Source: Rhodoligotrophos defluvii
Lineage (GTDB): Bacteria > Pseudomonadota > Alphaproteobacteria > Rhizobiales > Im1
Assembly (NCBI RefSeq): GCF_005281615.1
Contig: NZ_SZZM01000001.1
Span: forward strand, 919,001 to 983,000
Length of the DNA stretch: 64,000 nt
Reading direction: 5' to 3'
Within the stretch, counting starts at the first letter, position 1; each line of letters starts with the position of its first letter. The position numbers and the translations under genes are program-made. The notes below the pieces were generated by a model that saw only the letters and a program-made list of their open reading frames with translations, was not told where the DNA came from and did no database searches. Shown here piece after piece: positions 59,938 to 64,000 of the stretch.

Positions 59938-61530
59938 TCACGCTGCCATGCGCTTGCTCGGACCTTTGATCTGGGCCGAGTAGAAGGAGGCATTCTGCTC
60001 GCCTTCTAGCGCCTCGCGGGTGAAGCTGATCAGGTGGTGGGCCACGAAAGCCATGCCGAAGACCACATCCACTTGTCCGCGCTTCAGGGCGTGCCAGGCC
60101 GCGCGCCAAAACGCGCCGCGATATTTGGGACGGATGCCGAGGTGAAGCAAGGTGCCCCAGGCCATATAGAGCCCGCGCACGAGGTTGGCCACGGAAAGCT
60201 TGCCCCGGGCCGGCGTCTTGATTCGGTGGACATAGGTCGCATCCACCTGATGCTTGAAGCGGCTGAACAGCCGCTCGGGCGTATAGGCGTAATCAATGCA
60301 GCGCCGCCAGGACTGGACCACCTCATGATACGGGCGCAGGAAGCGAACATTCGATTCGAGGCTGGTGTCATGCACCAGCCGGCCCTCGCGCTCCAGCCGG
60401 TCCCATAACGGCGTCTTGGGCAGGGCCTGCAGCAAGTTGATGGTCAAGACCGGTACGTTCGAGGCATCGATAAAGTCTGTGAGCGCCCGCTCGGTCTCGT
60501 CCGTGTCGGTGTCGAGCCCGAGTATGATGCCGGACGTGATCTCGAGGCCATAGGAATTGATGATCCTGATCGCCTCATACATGGGCACCGCGTTGTTGTG
60601 ATCCTTGCGGATGCCCTTGAGCGCCGCCACCTCCGGCGTCTCGATGCCGACGAACACGGTGATGAAGCCGGCCTCGCGCATCATCGCGAGGATCTCCGGC
60701 TGCTTGGCGATGTTGAGGGTTGCCTCGCAGGCGAAGTTCAGGGGATAGCCGTGCTTCTTCTGCCAGGCGACGAGATGCGGCAGCATCTCCTTGGTGGCCT
60801 TGCGATTGCCGATGAAATTGTCGTCGACGAAATAGACGGTGGCGGGCCGGAACCGCTGGGCCAGCATCTTGTCCAGCTCGGCGGTGAGTTGCTCCGGCGT
60901 CTTGAGCCGCGGCTGCCGACCATAGAGCGCCGGGATGTCGCAAAACTCGCAGCGATAGGGGCAGCCGCTCGAGAATTGCAGGCTGCCGATGAGATAGCGG
61001 CCGAGATTGATACGGTCATAGGCCGGTATTGGAAAATCGTGCAGCGCGCGTCGCTCGGCGGTCTCGAGCCGCACCTGCTCGGCAGGCCGCGCCGCGCTTT
61101 CATCGAGCAGCGCGATCAGCCGGTCGGTCGCATCGCCCAGCTCACCCACATGGAGATAATCGAAGTCCGGGTACATCTCCGGTGCTCCGGATACCGAGGG
61201 GCCGCCGAGCACCGCGACTTTTCCGTATTCATGAGCGCGCCGGCCGATGTCCCTGATCTGGGCGGCCTGAATATGCATGCCGCTGACGAAAACGGCATCC
61301 GCCCAGGAGAAATCTTCAGGCGTCGCGGGCGCGATGTTTTCGTCGACGAAGCGCACCTCCCACGTGTCCGGCAGATAGGCGGCGATGACGAGAAGGCCTT
61401 GCGGCGGCATGAACGCCTTCACACCCGCGATCAGCTTATAGGCATGCTGGAACGTCCCGAATGAGGGGGTATAGTGTGGAAAGACGCACAGGATGCGCCG
61501 CCTGTTCGTCGTCCGACCGGAAAATCGCAT
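59938..61530 (-). CDS. B12-binding radical SAM protein, hopanoid C-2 methylase (HpnP)-like
   Basis: Methylase-type radical SAM enzyme of 530 residues. The N-terminal cobalamin-binding half has ILCVFPHYTPSFGTF, MPPQGLLVIAAYLPDTW and VAVLGGPSVSG. The radical SAM motif is CPYRCEFC in SSGCPYRCEFCDIPALYG. A DUF4070-like C-terminal region follows (LLQALPKTPLWDRLEREGRL, then AFWRAAWHALKRGQVDVVFGM). It strongly resembles HpnP of Rhizobiales, which makes 2-methylhopanoids, but paralogues share these motifs. The ATG at 61530 follows AAGGAGGTGG; the frame opens at 61563. Confidence 0.85.
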   Translation of the reverse strand: MRFSGRTTNRRRILCVFPHYTPSFGTFQHAYKLIAGVKAFMPPQGLLVIAAYLPDTWEVRFVDENIAPATPEDFSWADAVFVSGMHIQAAQIRDIGRRAHEYGKVAVLGGPSVSGAPEMYPDFDYLHVGELGDATDRLIALLDESAARPAEQVRLETAERRALHDFPIPAYDRINLGRYLIGSLQFSSGCPYRCEFCDIPALYGRQPRLKTPEQLTAELDKMLAQRFRPATVYFVDDNFIGNRKATKEMLPHLVAWQKKHGYPLNFACEATLNIAKQPEILAMMREAGFITVFVGIETPEVAALKGIRKDHNNAVPMYEAIRIINSYGLEITSGIILGLDTDTDETERALTDFIDASNVPVLTINLLQALPKTPLWDRLEREGRLVHDTSLESNVRFLRPYHEVVQSWRRCIDYAYTPERLFSRFKHQVDATYVHRIKTPARGKLSVANLVRGLYMAWGTLLHLGIRPKYRGAFWRAAWHALKRGQVDVVFGMAFVAHHLISFTREALEGEQNASFYSAQIKGPSKRMAA

Positions 61531-61630
61531 GTCGCCACCTCCTTGTCCGGCTTGCCCGTGCATCGCCGCCAGCTTACCGCAAGACGCTGCTATACGGTAC
61601 GCGGTTCTGTGGTGCGCCGCGGCACGTGGA

Positions 61631-62536
61631 TCACGCGCCGATGAAGCTGCGCAACAACCGGTTGGCGATAGCGAACGGTGCCGGGACGATCAAGCCGGCC
61701 GGATGCCTGCCCGCGAGCATCGCCCGCACTTCCTCCCGGGTAAACCAGCGGGCGTCCTCCAGTTCCGTACGATCAATGGTTATGGTTTCGCTCAGCCCTT
61801 CCGCTAGGACACCGATCATCAGATTGGCTGGGAAGGGCCAGGGCTGGCTGGAGTGATAGCGCACCTCGCCCACGCGTATGCCCGCTTCTTCGAACACCTC
61901 GCGCCGGGCCGCTTCCTCGATCGTCTCGCCGGGCTCGATGAAGCCGGCAAGCGCGGAGTACATGCCCGGGGCAAACCGCGCCTGCCGGCCGAGGAGGCAG
62001 CGGTCGCCCATGGTGACCAGCATGATGGAGACCGGGTCGGTGCGCGGAAAATGATCAGCGGCGCAGGCCGGGCAGTGGCGCCGATAGCCGCCGTCGCGCA
62101 TCTCGGAAGGCGCTCCGCAACGGGAGCAGAACCGGTGAGTGGAATGCCAGTGGAGGAGCGTTCGGGCCTGAGCCAGAACACCCAGCATCGGTGGTGGCAG
62201 CACGCTCTGCATGGCCAGACTGCGCAGGTCTATGGCCTTCACCTCCTCGCCGAACATGGCGAGATCCTGGTCGTCGGGCAACAGACTCGCGAAGATCGGC
62301 TTTTCCTCACCCTCACTGCCGAGAAAGACCGGCTCACGCACGAGGCTGGGGGGCAATGAGTAGAGCGCCAAGCCACCCAGCGGGTTGAGGACCAAGAGGG
62401 CGCGCTCACCGATAAACCCGAGATGGCGAGCCTGGGGCAGGTCCATCTGCTGGGCCAGCCAGCCGGCATCGGTGCGCCGGGGCGCCATGCGGTCGAGGGC
62501 GTTGACGGTGAAGGCGAGGCTGTCTTCTGCAAACAT
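61631..62536 (-). CDS. nudC: NAD(+)/NADH diphosphatase NudC
   Basis: Cleaves NAD(H) to NMN(H) and AMP and also removes NAD caps from RNA. Zinc ribbon CSRCG and CPAC (of FCSRCGAPSEMRDGGYRRHCPAC) precedes the Nudix box GFIEPGETIEEAARREVFEEAGI, and the NADH-specific SQPWPFPANLM follows. 301 residues, normal length. The ATG at 62536 is preceded by the gap that holds ffs. Confidence 0.95.
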   Translation of the reverse strand: MFAEDSLAFTVNALDRMAPRRTDAGWLAQQMDLPQARHLGFIGERALLVLNPLGGLALYSLPPSLVREPVFLGSEGEEKPIFASLLPDDQDLAMFGEEVKAIDLRSLAMQSVLPPPMLGVLAQARTLLHWHSTHRFCSRCGAPSEMRDGGYRRHCPACAADHFPRTDPVSIMLVTMGDRCLLGRQARFAPGMYSALAGFIEPGETIEEAARREVFEEAGIRVGEVRYHSSQPWPFPANLMIGVLAEGLSETITIDRTELEDARWFTREEVRAMLAGRHPAGLIVPAPFAIANRLLRSFIGA

Positions 62537-62608
62537 AAGGGATCTGCCGGATGGGGAGGGTGTTCAAAACAGCCCTACGAGGGCAGGCTTTGCCCGGTGA
62601 CGTCAAGC

Positions 62609-62650
62609 GGTGATCTCGTGCGGGCGCGTGGTGATCTCGTGCGGGCGCGT
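62609..62650 (+). repeat. Perfect 21-bp tandem duplication
   Basis: The same 21 bases, beginning GGTGATCTCG, occur at 62609-62629 and again at 62630-62650 without a mismatch. They lie in the nudC-ffs intergenic region, just upstream of the SRP RNA promoter and upstream of nudC. Confidence 0.9.
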
Positions 62651-62697
62651 ATTGTCAGGTTATCCAGAGGAATGAGCGGTGCGTTGTGGTATCGCAC

Positions 62698-62728
62698 TTG
62701 CCTGTTGGGCTCGGAATGCTGATATAGT
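62698..62728 (+). promoter_or_regulatory. Possible ffs promoter
   Basis: TTGCCT (62698-62703) and TATAGT (62723-62728) stand five bases before the RNA. The -10 box is good, but spacing (19 bases) is long and the -35 box partial. Confidence 0.4.
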
Positions 62729-62732
62729 CGGC

Positions 62733-62832
62733 TAGAGAGGCTGGCGGCGGGCGTGCCGCTCGCCAACCGGGTCAGGTCCGGAAGGAAGCAGCCCTAACGA
62801 ATCCGGCACGGGTCGCTCGTTCAGCCTCTCGC
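62733..62832 (+). ncRNA. ffs: Signal recognition particle RNA (small 4.5S type)
   Basis: RNA scaffold of the SRP that binds Ffh. The universally conserved loop GTCAGGTCCGGAAGGAAGC is present at 62771-62789, followed by AGCCCTAACGAA. The ends pair: GAGAGGCTG (62735-62743) with CAGCCTCTC (62822-62830). Size of about 100 nt fits the alphaproteobacterial form. Ends are estimated from the pairing. Its receptor, FtsY, is encoded at 26.2-27.6 kb. Confidence 0.93.
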
Positions 62833-62900
62833 CTCCTTTGGCTGTTGCCGGATCATTGGCCGACGCCGAAAGCGCAACTTCGGGTACGGAACGCCGGGAC

Positions 62901-64000
62901 TTGAGTGAACAGCAGGACATCGGTGCGCCGCTTGCGGCCGAGCAAGCGAGCCGGAGGGCGCCCGAGATCGGCGCCCCGGCCTATCGCGTGCTTGCCCGCA
63001 AGTACCGCCCCACCACATTCGAGCATCTCATCGGCCAGGATGCCATGGTGCAGACGCTGGAGAACGCGTTTGCCAGCGGCCGCATCGCCCAGGCCTACAT
63101 GCTCACCGGTGTGCGCGGCATCGGCAAGACCACGACGGCCAGGCTGATTGCGCGGGCGCTCAATTATTCCGAATCCGCCAAACCCACGGTCCGTCTGCCT
63201 TCGCTTGGTATCCATTGCGCGGCCATTCTCGAATCCCGCCATCCGGATGTGATCGAGATGGACGCCGCCTCCCGCACCGGCGTGGACGACATTCGCGAGC
63301 TGATCGAAGGGGTTCGCTACCGGCCGATCGATGCACGCTACAAGGTCTATATCATCGACGAAGTGCACATGCTCTCCAAGGCGGCGTTCAATGCGCTGCT
63401 CAAGACGCTGGAAGAGCCGCCGGAGCATGTGAAGTTCATCTTTGCCACCACCGAAGTGCGCAAGGTGCCGGTCACCGTGCTGTCCCGCTGCCAGCGCTTC
63501 GATCTCAAGCGGCTGGACAGCGAGCTGTTGCTCCAGCATTTCCGCAACGTGGCGGGAAACGAAGGCGTGAGCGCCGAGGACGAGGCGCTGGCGCTGATCG
63601 CACGTGCATCCGAAGGTTCGGTGCGCGATGGCCTTTCGTTGCTGGACCAGGCGATCGCCTATGGGGGCGACGTGGTGCGGGCGGAGGCAGTGCGGGCCAT
63701 GCTCGGCCTCGCAGACCGCGGGCGCACCATAGACCTGTTCGAGGCGCTGATGCAGGGCGATGCGGCCGCAGCCCTCGCCCAGCTCAAGCAGCTCTATGAT
63801 TTCGGCGCCGAGCCGGTGACCATTCTAACCGATCTCGCCGAGCTCACCCACTGGATCACCCGCCTCAAGGTGGTGCCTGATGCGGCCAAGGACCCGGCTC
63901 GCGCCGAGGTGGAGCGCGTGCGCGGCATCAGCCTGGCGGAGCGCCTGTCCATGGCGGTGCTGACCCGCGCCTGGCAGATGTTGCTCAAGGGCATCGAGGA
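62901..64000 (+). CDS. dnaX: DNA polymerase III tau/gamma subunit (5' part; runs off the window)
   Basis: Clamp-loader ATPase. YRVLARKYRPTTFEHLIGQ starts the domain; Walker A is GVRGIGKTTTARL, Walker B IIDEVHMLS, then LLKTLEEPPEHVKFIFATTE and SRCQRFDLKRL. Of the four zinc-binding Cys known in enterobacterial DnaX only one is left (LGIHC), as is usual in Rhizobiales. About 366 codons are present; the C-terminal half and any frameshift signal lie outside. Start uncertain: TTG 62901 is used, but an in-frame TTG at 62856 is possible. Confidence 0.92.
   Translation, partial: MSEQQDIGAPLAAEQASRRAPEIGAPAYRVLARKYRPTTFEHLIGQDAMVQTLENAFASGRIAQAYMLTGVRGIGKTTTARLIARALNYSESAKPTVRLPSLGIHCAAILESRHPDVIEMDAASRTGVDDIRELIEGVRYRPIDARYKVYIIDEVHMLSKAAFNALLKTLEEPPEHVKFIFATTEVRKVPVTVLSRCQRFDLKRLDSELLLQHFRNVAGNEGVSAEDEALALIARASEGSVRDGLSLLDQAIAYGGDVVRAEAVRAMLGLADRGRTIDLFEALMQGDAAAALAQLKQLYDFGAEPVTILTDLAELTHWITRLKVVPDAAKDPARAEVERVRGISLAERLSMAVLTRAWQMLLKGIE

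Overview
The window is GC-rich, densely coded chromosomal DNA of an alphaproteobacterium, most likely of the order Hyphomicrobiales (Rhizobiales). The evidence is the order ubiE / mutM / enoyl-CoA hydratase / rpsT / dnaA, a class I lysyl-tRNA synthetase, an ffs-dnaX junction, a DnaX that lacks most zinc-finger cysteines, GANTC sites near dnaA and a B12 radical SAM protein of the hopanoid-methylase type. The genus cannot be named from the sequence alone. I saw no rRNA, tRNA, insertion sequence, prophage or CRISPR array.

Layout. 1-10.6 kb is the replication and repair block: ubiE (reverse, missing the last base of its stop), mutM, an enoyl-CoA hydratase, rpsT with a clear promoter and terminator, a 0.7 kb non-coding gap, then dnaA, dnaN, recF and gyrB. 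10.6-19 kb is mixed housekeeping: YbaK, a small unknown protein, dapB, gpmA, an Ogt-type methyltransferase, a DUF2244 protein, nth, a CysZ/EI24-like membrane protein, a PfkB (adenosine-type) kinase and a ClC chloride channel with a CBS region. 19-25 kb holds an unknown membrane protein, a periplasmic binding protein with an internal proline-rich repeat, a membrane glycosyltransferase, a thiolase and a MarR regulator. 25.6-33.4 kb holds the overlapping yciB-ftsY-mtaB operon, a small-molecule methyltransferase, typA/bipA, a second enoyl-CoA hydratase and a DUF1269 protein.

33.6-45.2 kb is the main accessory locus: an acyl-CoA dehydrogenase, a single-chain E1 alpha/beta 2-oxoacid dehydrogenase, an orphan oligopeptide-type binding protein, a class III aminotransferase, an FCD-type GntR regulator, an alpha-methylacyl-CoA racemase, and a branched-chain-amino-acid-type ABC transporter that has LivG, LivH and LivM but no LivF or binding protein. 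Two near-identical 13-bp AT-rich sites lie just upstream of the E1 gene and the aminotransferase gene and are the best candidates for the GntR operator. I infer a regulated pathway for a branched or amino-substituted organic acid; the substrate is unknown.

45.2-64 kb returns to core functions: pyrD, an S24-fold regulator whose catalytic dyad is replaced, lysK, a Kef/YbaL-type antiporter with a cyclic-nucleotide domain and a frameshifted N-terminus, a DinG-family helicase, a TerB-like protein, and the reverse-strand heat-shock group hrcA-grpE-dnaK-dnaJ. The window ends with a TM2 protein, the B12 radical SAM protein, nudC, the SRP RNA gene ffs and the 5' part of dnaX. The SRP RNA and FtsY belong to the same membrane-targeting pathway; DnaA, DnaN, DnaX, RecF and GyrB all serve replication.
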